DNA of 64,000 bases from AWTP1-13 sp963775835 (GTDB lineage: Bacteria; Pseudomonadota; Alphaproteobacteria; Rhizobiales; Hyphomicrobiaceae): NCBI GenBank assembly GCA_963775835.1, contig CAVZKV010000015.1, forward strand, positions 372,001 to 436,000. Direction: 5' to 3'. Of this stretch, positions 38,388 through 48,281 are shown one piece after another. The notes under the pieces were generated by a model. That model saw only the letters and a list, made by a program, of their open reading frames with translations. It was not told the origin of the DNA and ran no database searches. Every line of letters starts with the position of its first letter. The stretch's first letter is position 1. A program made the translations under genes and the position numbers.

Positions 38388-39836
38388 ATGAGCGAGCTCG
38401 CCCTCATTTTTCAGCCGCTGATCCCGGAGATCGTGCTCGTCGTCGGGGCCTTGGCGCTCTTGCTCCTCGGCGTGGCGCGGCCGGAGACCGAGCGGGAGGC
38501 GGAGCGTATCTGCTGGCTGGCGCTCGCCGTCGTCGGCGTGGCGCTTTGGCGGCTGTTGGCGCAGCTGCCGGGAACGCAGCTGGTGTTCGAGGGCGGCTTC
38601 GTGGTCGATGACTTTGCGCGCTTTATGAAGATTTTGACTTTGGTCGGCTCGGCCGGCGCCTTGTTCTTGTCCTTCGACTACATGCGCGAGACCCGGTCGC
38701 TGACGTTCGAATATCCCGTGCTCGTGCTCTTGGCCAGCGCCGGCATGATGATGATGATTTCGGCCAACGATCTGATCGCCCTCTACCTGGGGCTCGAGCT
38801 GCAGAGCCTGGCGCTCTACGTGGTTACCGCCATCCGGCGCGATGACGTGCGCTCGAGCGAGGCCGGTCTCAAGTATTTCGTGCTGGGTGCGCTGTCCTCC
38901 GGCATGCTGCTCTACGGGGCCTCGCTGATCTACGGCTTCACGGGTTCGACCAGCTTCGCGGCCATCGCTCAGGCCAGCAAGGCGGCCGGCGCCGCTCAAA
39001 ACATCGGGCTCGTCATCGGCTTGGTCTTTCTCCTCGTCGGCATCGCCTTCAAGATCTCGGCCGTGCCCTTCCACATGTGGACGCCGGACGTCTACGAGGG
39101 TGCGCCGACGCCCGTCACCAATTTCCTGGCCTCGGCGCCCAAGGTGGCGGCGGTGGCGCTTTTCATGCGCGTTAGCTTGAGTGCCTTTGCCGGGGTGGCA
39201 CCGCAATGGCAGCAGGTGATGAGCGCTCTCGCCATCGCCTCCATGGGCCTTGGCGCCTTTGCCGCCATCGGCCAGCGCAACATCAAACGGCTGCTGGCCT
39301 ACTCGGCCATCGGCAACGTCGGTTACATGCTGATCGGGCTTGCCGCCGCCTCGCCCGAAGGGGCGCGCGGCATGATCATCTACCTCGTCGTCTATGTGGC
39401 CATGACGCTTGGCGCTTTTGCCTGCGTGCTGTCGATGCGGCGCGCCGACGGCATGGTGGAGGAGATCGACGAGCTGAGCGGCCTGGCCCAGAGCAATCTC
39501 GGCATGGCTACCGTGTTCGGCCTGTTGATGTTTTCCTTGGCGGGGCTGCCACCGCTCGCCGGCTTCTTTGCCAAGTTCTACGTCTTCGTTGCGGCCGTGA
39601 AAGAGGGATTATGGCCGCTTGCCATCTTCGGCGTCCTTGCCAGCGTCGTGGGTGCCTACTACTACGTACGTATCGTCAAGATCATGTTCTTCGATGCACC
39701 GAAGGAGAAGTTCTTGGCGATCCCCGCCAAGGCCGGCCTCGTCATGGCGGTGACGGGTCTGTTCGTGCTGCTCTATGTCGTTTGGCCGGCGCCGCTGGTC
39801 AGCGCGGCAGATGCGGCAGCCAAGAGCCTGTTTTAG
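38388..39836 (+). CDS. nuoN: NADH-quinone oxidoreductase subunit N
   Basis: A 482-residue antiporter-like pump subunit, the last of the nuo set. PFHMWTPDVYEGAPTPVTNF is the family signature and LYLGLELQSLALYVV carries the conserved Glu. birA starts 24 bases later, so the transcript probably continues into the birA-rnj group, a common alphaproteobacterial order. Confidence 0.97.
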   Translation: MSELALIFQPLIPEIVLVVGALALLLLGVARPETEREAERICWLALAVVGVALWRLLAQLPGTQLVFEGGFVVDDFARFMKILTLVGSAGALFLSFDYMRETRSLTFEYPVLVLLASAGMMMMISANDLIALYLGLELQSLALYVVTAIRRDDVRSSEAGLKYFVLGALSSGMLLYGASLIYGFTGSTSFAAIAQASKAAGAAQNIGLVIGLVFLLVGIAFKISAVPFHMWTPDVYEGAPTPVTNFLASAPKVAAVALFMRVSLSAFAGVAPQWQQVMSALAIASMGLGAFAAIGQRNIKRLLAYSAIGNVGYMLIGLAAASPEGARGMIIYLVVYVAMTLGAFACVLSMRRADGMVEEIDELSGLAQSNLGMATVFGLLMFSLAGLPPLAGFFAKFYVFVAAVKEGLWPLAIFGVLASVVGAYYYVRIVKIMFFDAPKEKFLAIPAKAGLVMAVTGLFVLLYVVWPAPLVSAADAAAKSLF

Positions 39837-39860
39837 GCAACGAGGCGCCCATCGGGTCCA

Positions 39861-40622
39861 GTGCCGCATCCATTCCGCAGCATCGTCCTTGAACAGGTCG
39901 GCTCGACCAATGCCGAGGCATTCGCCCTGGCAAAGGCGGGCGACAGCGGGCCGCTGTGGGTCATGGCGCACCGGCAAACGGCGGGCCGCGGCCGGTCCGG
40001 GCGCAAATGGGTCTCCGAACCCGGCAATCTGCACGCCAGTCTGCTGTTGGGCCTGGCCTGCCCGCCCGCCGCGGTACAACAACTGTCGCTCCTGGCCGGC
40101 GTGGCCGTGATCGATGCCATCGGCGCGGCCGCCGCCGGCAGCGCCATTGCCAACCTGCGCCTGAAGTGGCCCAATGACGTCTTGATCGGTGGGGCAAAGT
40201 GCGCGGGCATCCTGCCTGAGAGCCACACGGGCGCCAAGGCGACAAGCTTGCTGGCGGTGATCGGCATCGGCATCAATTTGGCCTGGCATCCCCAAGACTT
40301 GGGGCGCGCGGCCACGCATCTTGCCGCGCACGGCGTGGCGCTGGGGCCGGAGGCAATGCTGAGCCATCTTGCCGGCGCCATGCAACGCTGGCTTGGCATC
40401 TGGGATTGGGGTATCGGTTTTGCCGCCATCCGCTCGGCGTGGCGCGAGCGCGGCGGCCCGACCGGAGAAACACTGACCGTCGATACCGGCAGGGAAAAAA
40501 TCAGCGGCCAATTCCTCGATCTTGCCGAGGATGGCGCGCTCATCATGTTGGATGGCAGTGGCCGGGAACGCAGGTTGACCTACGGGGAGGTTACGATCCG
40601 GCGGCCGGGCGAAAGGGGATAG
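39861..40622 (+). CDS. birA: Biotin-[acetyl-CoA carboxylase] ligase
   Basis: A 253-residue biotin protein ligase. The ATP/biotin loop AGRGRSGRKWVS (about 41-52) matches GRGRxGxxW, and LRLKWPNDVLIGGAKCAGIL holds the catalytic lysine. A C-terminal SH3-like cap follows. There is no N-terminal HTH, so it lacks the E. coli BirA repressor function. It attaches biotin to AccB and other carboxylases. GTG start. Confidence 0.93.
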   Translation: MPHPFRSIVLEQVGSTNAEAFALAKAGDSGPLWVMAHRQTAGRGRSGRKWVSEPGNLHASLLLGLACPPAAVQQLSLLAGVAVIDAIGAAAAGSAIANLRLKWPNDVLIGGAKCAGILPESHTGAKATSLLAVIGIGINLAWHPQDLGRAATHLAAHGVALGPEAMLSHLAGAMQRWLGIWDWGIGFAAIRSAWRERGGPTGETLTVDTGREKISGQFLDLAEDGALIMLDGSGRERRLTYGEVTIRRPGERG

Positions 40623-40623
40623 C

Positions 40624-42337
40624 GTGACCGAGCAATCGCCGACAGCGCCAAGCCCCTCGCCGGGCGACGAGCTTGTGTTCCTGGCGCTTGGCGGGATCGG
40701 CGAGATCGGCATGAACTGCTATCTTTACGGCCTGGGGCCGGCCGATGCCCGCCAATGGTTGATGGTCGATCTTGGCATCACCTTTCCGGAGGGCGAGAAC
40801 GACCCCGGCATCGACGTCATCCTGCCGGACCTGCGCTTCATCGAGGAGGAGCGCGCCTCCCTTGCCGGCATCGTGCTGACGCACGCCCATGAGGATCACT
40901 TCGGCGCCGTGGCGGAGCTTTGGTGGCGGCTCAGGGTCCCCATTTACGCCACGCCGTTCGCGGCGGCCCTGCTGACGGCCAAGCTCGCCGAGTTCGGCGG
41001 CCGAGAACGGCCCGAGGTCAGGGTCGTTGCGCTGGACAGCCGCTTCGCCGTCGGTCGCTTCGATATCGAGCTCATTTCGATGGCGCACTCGATCCCGGAG
41101 TCCAATGCGCTGGTCCTTCGCACGCCGCTGGGCTCGGTCTTGCACACGGGCGATTGGAAGCTCGACGCCACGCCCCTGATTGGCGCCCCTGCCGACGTGG
41201 GGCGTCTGGCTCAGCTCGGGGACGACGGCGTCAGGGCCATGGTGTGCGATTCCACCAATGCCTTGCGCGAGGGCCGCTCACCCTCCGAGCGCGACGTCGC
41301 CCGCACGCTATCGGGGCTCATTCGCACGGCCAAGGGGCGGGTTGCGGTCACGATCTTCGCCTCGAACGTCGCCCGCATTCGCGCCGTTGCCGACGCCGCC
41401 AGCAGCGCCGGGCGGCAGCTGGTCGTCGCCGGCAGGGCCATGCACCGCATTATCGCTGCCGCCATGGACACGGGCTACCTGCCCAGCGATTTCAAGTACC
41501 ACGACCAGGAGCACTATCAGTATCTCGAGCGCGACGAGACGGTCGTGCTGTGCACGGGCAGCCAAGGGGAGCCGCGGGCGGCGATGGCCCGCATCGCCGA
41601 GGGCCAGCATCCGCACATCAGCCTTGGCAAAGGCGACTTGGTCATCTTTTCCTCGCGCACCATTCCGGGCAACGAGCGCGCCGTCGGCCGCATCCACAAC
41701 CAGCTCGTCGATCTCGGCTGCGAGCTGCTGACCGACGCCGATGCCCTGGTGCACGTCACCGGGCACCCGCGCCGTGAGGAGTTGAAGGAGATGTATGGCT
41801 GGGTGAGGCCGCGGGTGGCGATCCCCATGCATGGCGAGGCACGCCATCTTGCCGAGCACGCCAAGCTGGCGCGGGCCGCGGGCGTGAAACGAGGTGGTGG
41901 CCGTGCGCAACGGCGACGTCGTGCGCTTGGGCCCGGGCGCGGCCGAAGTCATCGATCAGGCGCCGGTCGGCCGCCTCTTTAGGGATGGACGGCTGCTGCT
42001 TGCCGCCGAAGCAGGCCCGTTGCGGCAACGTCGGGCCTTGGCGTTCGCCGGCATCGTCATCGTCTCGCTCACCCTGTCGCTGCGCGGCGAGCTTTTGGCC
42101 GACCCCTTGATCATGCTCGACGGCGTGCCGGCGCTGGATGGCAGCGGCGAGAGCATGCTCGAGCATTTGCTCGACGTCGTCGATGACACGCTGAAAAGCA
42201 TTCCGGCGGCCCGGCGCAGGGACGGGGAGACCGTGCGTGAAGCCGTGCGGCGGGCGGTGCGAGCGCGCGTCGAGAACCTATGGGGCAAGCGCCCCATCAC
42301 GAAGGTGCTCCTGACGCAGCTCAATGCGCGGGGCTAG
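40624..42337 (+). CDS. rnj: Ribonuclease J (frameshifted near 41890 as sequenced)
   Basis: A metallo-beta-lactamase/beta-CASP RNase acting on RNA 5' ends. The metal motif HAHEDH lies at residues 87-92, the beta-CASP domain includes VICDSTNA-like VCDSTNALREGRSPSER, and VHVTGHPRREELKEMYGW is the later motif. The first frame (GTG at 40624) derails after LARAAGVK at about 41888; an extra C (AAACGAG) shifts the frame, and the next frame resumes EVVAVRNGDVVRLGPGAAEV through to a stop at 42337, giving about 570 residues, the normal length. The gene is intact apart from one base. Confidence 0.9.
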
Positions 42338-42366
42338 CAACACCCATTGGCGGGACGGAGGCAGAA

Positions 42367-42772
42367 ATGATCGGTCGTCTCAACCACGTGGCCATCGCCG
42401 TGCCAAGGCTGGCCGAGGCGGCGGCCGTCTATGCCAAGGCGCTCGGCGCGCAAGTGTCCGAGCCGGTGCCGCACCCCGAGCACGGCGTCAGCGTGGTCTT
42501 CGTGACGCTCCCCAATACCAAGATCGAGCTTTTGGAGCCGCTCGGCGCGGGCTCGCCGATCGCGGCCTTTCTGGAGCGTAATCCCAGCGGCGGCATCCAC
42601 CACATTTGCTATGAGGTCGCCGACATCTCTACGCGCGCGCGCGAAGCTCACGGCCGCGGGTGCGCGCGTGCTGGGCGATGGGGAGCCCAAGATCGGTGCG
42701 CACGGCAAACCCGTGCTATTCCTGCACCCCAAGGATTTCAATGGTACGCTGATCGAGATCGAGCAAGCCTGA
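42367..42772 (+). CDS. mce: Methylmalonyl-CoA epimerase (frameshifted)
   Basis: A VOC-fold epimerase that converts (2S)- and (2R)-methylmalonyl-CoA. The start MIGRLNHVAIAVPRLAEAAAV has the metal His, GGIHHICYEV the second module and LFLHPKDFNGTLIEIEQA the C-terminus with the Glu ligand. The change of frame lies in the CG-repeat at 42632-42643, after EVADIST. One base too many or too few in the alternating CGCG run explains it. Correct length would be about 134 residues. Same order (rnj-mce-DUF1467-proS) as other alphaproteobacteria. Confidence 0.85.
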
Positions 42773-42777
42773 CGCCC

Positions 42778-43044
42778 ATGAGCCCGACGCTCGCCATCGC
42801 CATCTACGTGTTGATCTGGTGGGTCGTGCTTTTTGCCGTGCTGCCGCTCGGCGTGCGCACGCAAGGCGAAGACGGGACCGTCGTTCCGGGGACGCCGGAA
42901 AGTGCGCCGACCGCGCCTCGCTTCCTGTTCATCGTGCTGCTGACGACGCTGCTGGCTTCCTTGGTGTTCGGCGCGTTTTGGGCGGCCGTCAGGTTCGGCC
43001 TGATCGACTTCGGCTATTGGCTGGGCGGGGGTAGCCCAGCGTGA
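42778..43044 (+). CDS. DUF1467 family membrane protein
   Basis: An 88-residue protein with two membrane helices (about 5-25 and 57-80), a short soluble loop (RTQGEDGTVVPGTPESAPTA) and a Gly-rich end. It lies 5 bases after the mce stop, in the position this family usually occupies. Function is unknown. Its final codons are part of a direct repeat. Confidence 0.87.
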   Translation: MSPTLAIAIYVLIWWVVLFAVLPLGVRTQGEDGTVVPGTPESAPTAPRFLFIVLLTTLLASLVFGAFWAAVRFGLIDFGYWLGGGSPA

Positions 43045-43068
43045 GCCCTGAGGACCCAGCGTGAGCCC
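43035..43068. repeat. 14-bp direct repeat over the DUF1467 stop codon
   Basis: CCCAGCGTGAGCCC at 43035-43048 and 43055-43068, offset 20 bases. The first copy includes the gene's TGA. This is the second case in this window of a short duplication including a stop codon (see 2365). Confidence 0.9.
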
Positions 43069-43078
43069 AAAATGAAAA

Positions 43079-43110
43079 GAGCAAGGCAGGCCGCCTTGCT
43101 CAAGCATTGT
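43079..43110 (+). terminator. Intrinsic terminator after DUF1467
   Basis: GAGCAAGGC (43079-43087) pairs perfectly with GCCTTGCTC (43093-43101), with a 5-base loop, followed by AAGCATTGTTTTC. It closes the nuo-to-DUF1467 series and is the best candidate intrinsic terminator in the window. Confidence 0.75.
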
Positions 43111-43486
43111 TTTCTTTGTGCTTTGGCGTCGGCCGGGCCGACGCGGTACGCATTCACACATCCTTCCCGAGACTTGGGCTAGGCGCCCTTTGCACAGCAA
43201 GCGGGCTTGCGCCCGTCGTGATTGCGCACACAGTAGTCAAGGCGCGGCCTTGTGTCACCCCTCGAGCGCACCGCCACAATGAATTTTTCCCAATGGTAAA
43301 GGATGGCACTGGGCCCCCTCGGACCTGGAGCGAGGCCGGCGCTGCGCCCTGCGCCTAAGTTGCACCCCCGTTCAGAACAAGATATGAGGCCTTTGCCGTC
43401 GGTTCGTGCCGCGCTCCTGCCCTTGTTCCTGCATAGTTCTGCGGCAGCGACGGTGATTGCCTAGAAAGCGACCAGCCAAAACGCCC
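43111..43486. other. 376-base interval before proS
   Basis: No gene, repeat or clear promoter is recognised between the terminator and proS. A few short frames have random-looking translations. The proS promoter should lie here. Confidence 0.6.
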
Positions 43487-44833
43487 ATGCGCCTTTCACG
43501 CTTTTTTTTGCCGGTTCTGCGCGAGACGCCAAAAGAAGCGGAGATCGTTTCGCATCAGTTGATGCTTCGGGCCGGCATGGTGCGGCAGGCGAGCGCCGGC
43601 ATCTATTCCTGGCTCCCCCTGGGCCTGCGGGTGTTACAGCGCATTCAAGAGATCGTCCGCGAGGAACAGAACCGGTCCGGTGCCATCGAAATGCTGATGC
43701 CGACCTTGCAGCAGGCCGAGCTGTGGCGCGAGAGCGGTCGCTATGATGCCTACGGACCGGAGATGCTGCGCTTTCGCGACCGGCACGAGCGCGAGATGCT
43801 CTATGGGCCGACCAATGAAGAGCTGATCACGCAGATATTCCGCGACGCGGTGCGCTCCTACCGCGACCTGCCCCGCAACCTCTATCACATCCAATGGAAG
43901 TTTCGCGACGAGGTGCGGCCGCGCTTCGGCGTCATGCGCGGGCGCGAGTTCCTGATGAAGGACGCCTATTCGTTTGACCTGAGCGCCGCCGCCGCCCGCC
44001 AGGCCTACCACCGCATGTTCGTCGCCTATTTGCGCACGTTTGCGCGCATGGGCTTGAAGTCGGTGCCGATGGCGGCCGAAACCGGGCCCATTGGCGGCGA
44101 TCTCAGCCACGAGTTCATCATTTTGGCGGAAACCGGTGAGAGCCGGGTCTATTGCCACGCCGACCTCTTGGAGATGCGCGTGCCGCCCGCCGATATCGAT
44201 TTCGGCGGCGAGCTGGCGCCGCTGATCGGGCAATGGACCAAGCCCTACGCGGCCACCGATGAGAAGCATGACGCCGCCCGCTTCGAGGCGGAGGTCCCCC
44301 CAGCCAAGCGCGTGTCGGCGCGCGGCATCGAGGTCGGTCACATTTTCTTCTTCGGCACCAAGTATTCCGAACCCATGGGGTGCCGCGTACAGGGACCGGA
44401 CGGCAGCATGATTGCGGTTGAGATGGGCTCCTATGGCATCGGCGTCTCCCGCCTGGTGGGGGCCATCATCGAGGCGAGCCATGATGCCGCCGGCATCGTC
44501 TGGCCGGTTCCCGTGGCGCCATTCGAGGTCGCCTTGGTCAACCTCAAGGTTGGGGACAAAGAGACCGACAAGGCCTGCGAAGATCTCTACGCCAAGCTTG
44601 GGCGCGCCGGCATCTCGGTCCTTTATGAGGACACCGACGAGCGGGCCGGGGCAAAATTCGCAACCATGGACCTCATCGGCATGCCATTTCAGCTGATCGT
44701 CGGTCCGAAGGGCGTCAGAAACGGCGAGGTCGAGGTCAAGGAGCGCCGGACGGGCGAACGGGTCAATCTGGCACCCGACGCAGCGGTCAAGCGCCTGGTC
44801 GAACTCATCAGCGCGCGGCGCGTGTTGGCCTGA
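43487..44833 (+). CDS. proS: Prolyl-tRNA synthetase, short alphaproteobacterial form
   Basis: A 448-residue class II synthetase. MLMPTLQQAELWRESGRY is motif 1, YHIQWKFRDEVRPRFGVMRGREFLMKDAYSF motif 2 with its loop (quoted in parts: WKFRDEVRPR and FLMKDAYSF), and GSYGIGVSRLVGAIIE is motif 3. It lacks the long editing insertion of E. coli ProRS, as is usual for this group, so it depends on other enzymes for editing. The ATG at 43487 (MRLSRFFLPVLRETP) matches the family start. Confidence 0.95.
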   Translation: MRLSRFFLPVLRETPKEAEIVSHQLMLRAGMVRQASAGIYSWLPLGLRVLQRIQEIVREEQNRSGAIEMLMPTLQQAELWRESGRYDAYGPEMLRFRDRHEREMLYGPTNEELITQIFRDAVRSYRDLPRNLYHIQWKFRDEVRPRFGVMRGREFLMKDAYSFDLSAAAARQAYHRMFVAYLRTFARMGLKSVPMAAETGPIGGDLSHEFIILAETGESRVYCHADLLEMRVPPADIDFGGELAPLIGQWTKPYAATDEKHDAARFEAEVPPAKRVSARGIEVGHIFFFGTKYSEPMGCRVQGPDGSMIAVEMGSYGIGVSRLVGAIIEASHDAAGIVWPVPVAPFEVALVNLKVGDKETDKACEDLYAKLGRAGISVLYEDTDERAGAKFATMDLIGMPFQLIVGPKGVRNGEVEVKERRTGERVNLAPDAAVKRLVELISARRVLA

Positions 44834-44877
44834 AACAATCGGGTCGGCGGCAACAACGGGCGAGGCTTGGTGTCGAG

Positions 44878-46150
44878 ATGCGCGGGTCGGTGGCCGATAC
44901 CAGACCATTTGCTGCCTTCGAGTGGCTGCTGGCGCTGCGCTACCTGCGCGCCCGGCGCAAAGAGGGGTTCATTTCCGTCATCGCCGGCTTTTCCTTCCTC
45001 GGCATCCTGCTCGGGGTGGCGACGCTGATCATTGTCATGTCGGTGATGAACGGCTTCCGCAAGGAGCTCTTCAACAAGATCCTCGGCCTCAACGGTCATG
45101 TGATCGTCAGCAAGATCGGGGTCGGCTTCGACGACTATGCCGAAGCCGCCCAGAAGATGGGGGCGATTGCCGGCGTCAAGCACGCTCTGCCGCTGATCGA
45201 GGGCCAGGCCATGGTATCGACGCCGGCGCAGGCGCTGGCGGGCGTCGTGCGCGGGCTGACGGAAGTAGGCATCAAGGCCCTGCCGCTGATTGCCGGCAAC
45301 GTCCGGGCGGGCACGCTTGATGGCTTCGACGGCCAGGACGGGATTGCCATCGGCGCGCGGCTCGCCAATGCGCTGCGCGTGACCGCGGGCGACACGGTCA
45401 CCTTGGTGTCGCCGCGCGGAGCCACCACGCCCTTCGGTACGGCGCCGCGCATCAAGCCCTATCGGGTGGCGGCGGTGTTCGAGATGGGGATGTCGGAATA
45501 CGACCGCACCATGATCTTCATGCCCCTGGGCGAGGCGCAGCGCTATTTCAATCGAGGCGACACGGTCGACGTGCTGGAGGTGATCGTCGATGATCCCGAA
45601 AACGTGGCCCCCGTGCTTGCCGAGCATGAAGCAAATGGGGATCCGCAACCTCAGTTTGTCCGACTGGCGCCAACGCAATGAGAGCTTTTTCACGGTGCTC
45701 GAGGTCGAGCGCAATATGATGTTCATCATCCTGTCGCTGATCGTCATCGTTGCCGCCTTCAACATCATCTCCGGCTTGATCATGCTGGTGAAGGACAAGG
45801 GACGCGACATCGGCATTCTGCGCACCATGGGCGCCAGCAAAGGCGCCATCATGCGGGTGTTTCTGATCACCGGTGCCAGCATCGGCGTTGTCGGCACCCT
45901 GGCCGGTGCCCTGCTCGGCATCATCTTTTGCTGGAAGATCGACGAAATTCGCCAGTTCGTCGCGTGGCTGACCAACACGCGCCTGTTCGATCCCGAGATC
46001 TACTACCTGACGCGGCTGCCGGCCGATATCAATCCGCAGACCACGGCGGTCATTATCGCCATGGCCCTCGTCCTGTCCGTGCTCGCCACGCTCTACCCGT
46101 CCTGGCGGGCCTCGCGCCTCGATCCCGTCGAAGCGCTTCGCTACGAGTGA
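44878..46150 (+). CDS. lolC: Lipoprotein-releasing permease LolC/E (frameshifted near 45630)
   Basis: An ABC permease that, with LolD, extracts lipoproteins from the inner membrane for LolA. The N-terminal FISVIAGFSFLGILLGVATL is the first helix; the periplasmic domain follows. Three C-terminal helices come next (FIILSLIVIVAAFNIISGLI and later). The frame breaks near 45615-45640: the first frame reads PENVAPVLAEHEANGD, the next SMKQMGIRNLSLSDWRQRNE. One extra base fixes it and yields about 420 residues, the standard size. An essential gene, so a sequencing error is likely. Confidence 0.9.
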
Positions 46151-46869
46151 AACCGGTGCAGGACGCAACGTCACGCCCTGTCCTTGAGCTGCGCGAGGTG
46201 CGGCGCACCTTCAAGCAGGGTGATCGCGAGATCCCCGTATTGACCGGTGCCGAGGCCGCGCTTTATCCCGGCCAGGCGATCGCCTTGGTGGGGCCGTCGG
46301 GGGCGGGCAAGTCGACGCTGCTGCATATCGCCGGCCTGTTGGAAACGCCCGACGGCGGACGCGTCCTGGTCAATGGGGTGGACTGCGCCAGGCTGAGTGA
46401 TGGCGAGCGCACGCGCGTGCGCCGGCGCGAAATGGGCTTCGTTTACCAATTCCATCAACTGCTGCCGGAGTTTACCGCGCTCGAGAACGTGCTGATGCCG
46501 CAGCTGATCGCCGGCAACAGCCGTCGGCAGGGCGAAGCGCGAGCCAAACAGCTGCTCGACATGCTGGGCCTCGGCCATCGCCTCGAACACCGTCCCGCCC
46601 AGCTCTCCGGCGGGGAGCAGCAGCGCGCGGCGATCGCGCGTGCGCTTGCCAACGCCCCCAAGCTGCTGTTCGCCGACGAGCCGACCGGAAATCTCGATCC
46701 ACACACCTCCGCTCACGTCTTTCACGAATTGATCGAGCTGATCCGGCACAGCGGCGTGGCGGCATTGATCGCAACGCACAATCTGGCGCTTGCCAAGCGC
46801 ATGCACCGCGTCCTGGTGCTCGACGGCGGCCGGCTACAGGAAATCAGCCCCGCCAGCGTTGCAGCCTAG
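46147..46869 (+). CDS. lolD: Lipoprotein-releasing ATPase LolD
   Basis: A 240-residue ABC ATPase. Walker A GPSGAGKST, signature LSGGEQQR, Walker B LLFADEPTGNLD and a switch His (IATHN) are intact. It starts at GTG 46147, overlapping the lolC stop (GTGA). Together with LolC it forms the LolCDE-type complex; only one permease gene is present here, as in other alphaproteobacteria. The next gene is not dnaE, which often follows in relatives. Confidence 0.96.
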   Translation: MKPVQDATSRPVLELREVRRTFKQGDREIPVLTGAEAALYPGQAIALVGPSGAGKSTLLHIAGLLETPDGGRVLVNGVDCARLSDGERTRVRRREMGFVYQFHQLLPEFTALENVLMPQLIAGNSRRQGEARAKQLLDMLGLGHRLEHRPAQLSGGEQQRAAIARALANAPKLLFADEPTGNLDPHTSAHVFHELIELIRHSGVAALIATHNLALAKRMHRVLVLDGGRLQEISPASVAA

Positions 46870-47096
46870 CCGCCGGCGCCTTGGCGGCGATCGCGGCGCG
46901 CGGCGAAATCCTCCTCGAAACCGCGCGTGCGGCAATGCGGCGCAAACCGCCGAGGGGTTTTTTGACCGCACGCCGGCAAAAAAACCTTTACACACCCCCC
47001 GCCAGACCCTATGTCCCCCCTTCGCCCAAGTTTCGCGGCGGCTTCTGCTGGTTCGAGCAGCGCCCTGGTCCAACCGACTGGTGGGGGTCCCATGAG
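46870..47096 (+). promoter_or_regulatory. Leader region of the polyamine operon
   Basis: A 227-base gap between lolD and the decarboxylase. It contains GGTTTTTTGACC followed by GCAAAAAAACC, an A/T inverted repeat (about 46957-46990), and a C-rich stretch. In Alphaproteobacteria the speF RNA motif is described upstream of ornithine decarboxylase genes; I cannot confirm its consensus here. The A/T hairpin followed by TTTACAC may be a promoter or attenuator. Confidence 0.3.
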
Positions 47097-48281
47097 ATGG
47101 AAAGATACGCTTCTGCTGCTGCCCTGATTGGCGCACACACGCCGGATCGTCCGGTCATCGGCCTGCGTCCCCATGCTGCGGGACGCGCGGCACGTTGGTT
47201 CCTGCAGAACTTCCCCGGTGATGTGGCTTACGCCTACAAGGCGAACAGCTCGGTGTTCCTGCTGGGCGCGCTTTATGGCGCCGGCGTGCGCCATTTCGAC
47301 GTCGCCTCGCTGACCGAAATCGAGGATGCCAGGACCATCCCCGAGGCAAACTTGCACTTTATGCACCCGGTCAAGTCGCGCACGGCGATCCGGCGCGCCT
47401 TTGCCGAGTTCGGGGTGCGCAGCTTTGCGCTCGACAGCGAGGAGGAGCTGAAGAAGATCGCCGAGGAGACCGGCGGCTGCCGTGACCTTACCTTGTGGGT
47501 GCGGATCGCTGTGGCGGCCAAGAACAGCAAGATCCCGCTCGAGCGTAAGTATGGCGTTGCCGGCGCCAAGGCCGTGCGCTTGCTCAGCAAGGCGCGCCAG
47601 GCGGCCAAGACCTTGGGCGTTACCTTCCACGTCGGCTCGCAGACGGCGACGCCGGATGCCTTCGTGCAGGCGCTGGGGGAGGTTGGCAAGTTGATCGTCA
47701 AGGCAGGCGTGGTGCTGGATCGTCTCGACGTGGGTGGCGGCTTTCCATCCGTCTACTCGGACGATGTACCGGCCCCCTTGTCTGCCTTCGTGCGCGCCAT
47801 TGCCGATGGCGTCGACCGGATGCCGGTTGGCGAACACTGCCGGCTGATGTGCGAGCCCGGCCGCGCCCTGGTGGCGGAGGCCGAATTTTTGATCGTGCGC
47901 GTCGACGCCCGGCGGGGCAACGAGCTGTTCATCAACGACGGCAGCTACGGCACGTTGTTCGACGCAGCACACATGGGCTTCGCCTTCCCGGTGCGCCTGA
48001 TCGGCCGCGAGCTGGACGCGGGCGAGACGCTGGCTCCCTTTGCCTTTTGGGGACCAACCTGCGACACGATCGACTTCATGCCGGGGCCCTTCCTGCTTCC
48101 CGCCAAGATCAAGGAAGGCGATTACATCGAGATCGGCAACACGGGAGCCTATGGTCGTGCTCTGGGCGGGCGCTTCAACGGCTACGGCGCCTATGATGAG
48201 GCCATCCTGCTCGACGAGCCGATACTGACGATGTACGGGGAGCCAGCCGTCGAGAGCGCGGCCCAACAGGTTCAGGCGTGA
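47097..48281 (+). CDS. Ornithine/lysine-type PLP decarboxylase
   Basis: A 394-residue fold-type III PLP decarboxylase. The PLP lysine is Lys48 in VAYAYKANSS. The Gly-rich VGGGFPSVY loop binds phosphate, CEPGRALVAEA is the next block, and WGPTCDTIDFM has the active-site Cys and Asp. Length and motifs match alphaproteobacterial ornithine/lysine decarboxylases making putrescine or cadaverine. The ATG at 47097 gives the family N-terminus; the frame from 46881 adds an Arg-rich non-homologous piece. GTGA overlap with the next gene shows an operon with an agmatinase-type enzyme. Confidence 0.88.
   Translation: MERYASAAALIGAHTPDRPVIGLRPHAAGRAARWFLQNFPGDVAYAYKANSSVFLLGALYGAGVRHFDVASLTEIEDARTIPEANLHFMHPVKSRTAIRRAFAEFGVRSFALDSEEELKKIAEETGGCRDLTLWVRIAVAAKNSKIPLERKYGVAGAKAVRLLSKARQAAKTLGVTFHVGSQTATPDAFVQALGEVGKLIVKAGVVLDRLDVGGGFPSVYSDDVPAPLSAFVRAIADGVDRMPVGEHCRLMCEPGRALVAEAEFLIVRVDARRGNELFINDGSYGTLFDAAHMGFAFPVRLIGRELDAGETLAPFAFWGPTCDTIDFMPGPFLLPAKIKEGDYIEIGNTGAYGRALGGRFNGYGAYDEAILLDEPILTMYGEPAVESAAQQVQA

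Noticed and set aside
41888..42337. RNase J read as two separate genes
   Set aside because: The second frame exactly continues the C-terminal domain, so this is one gene with one extra base.
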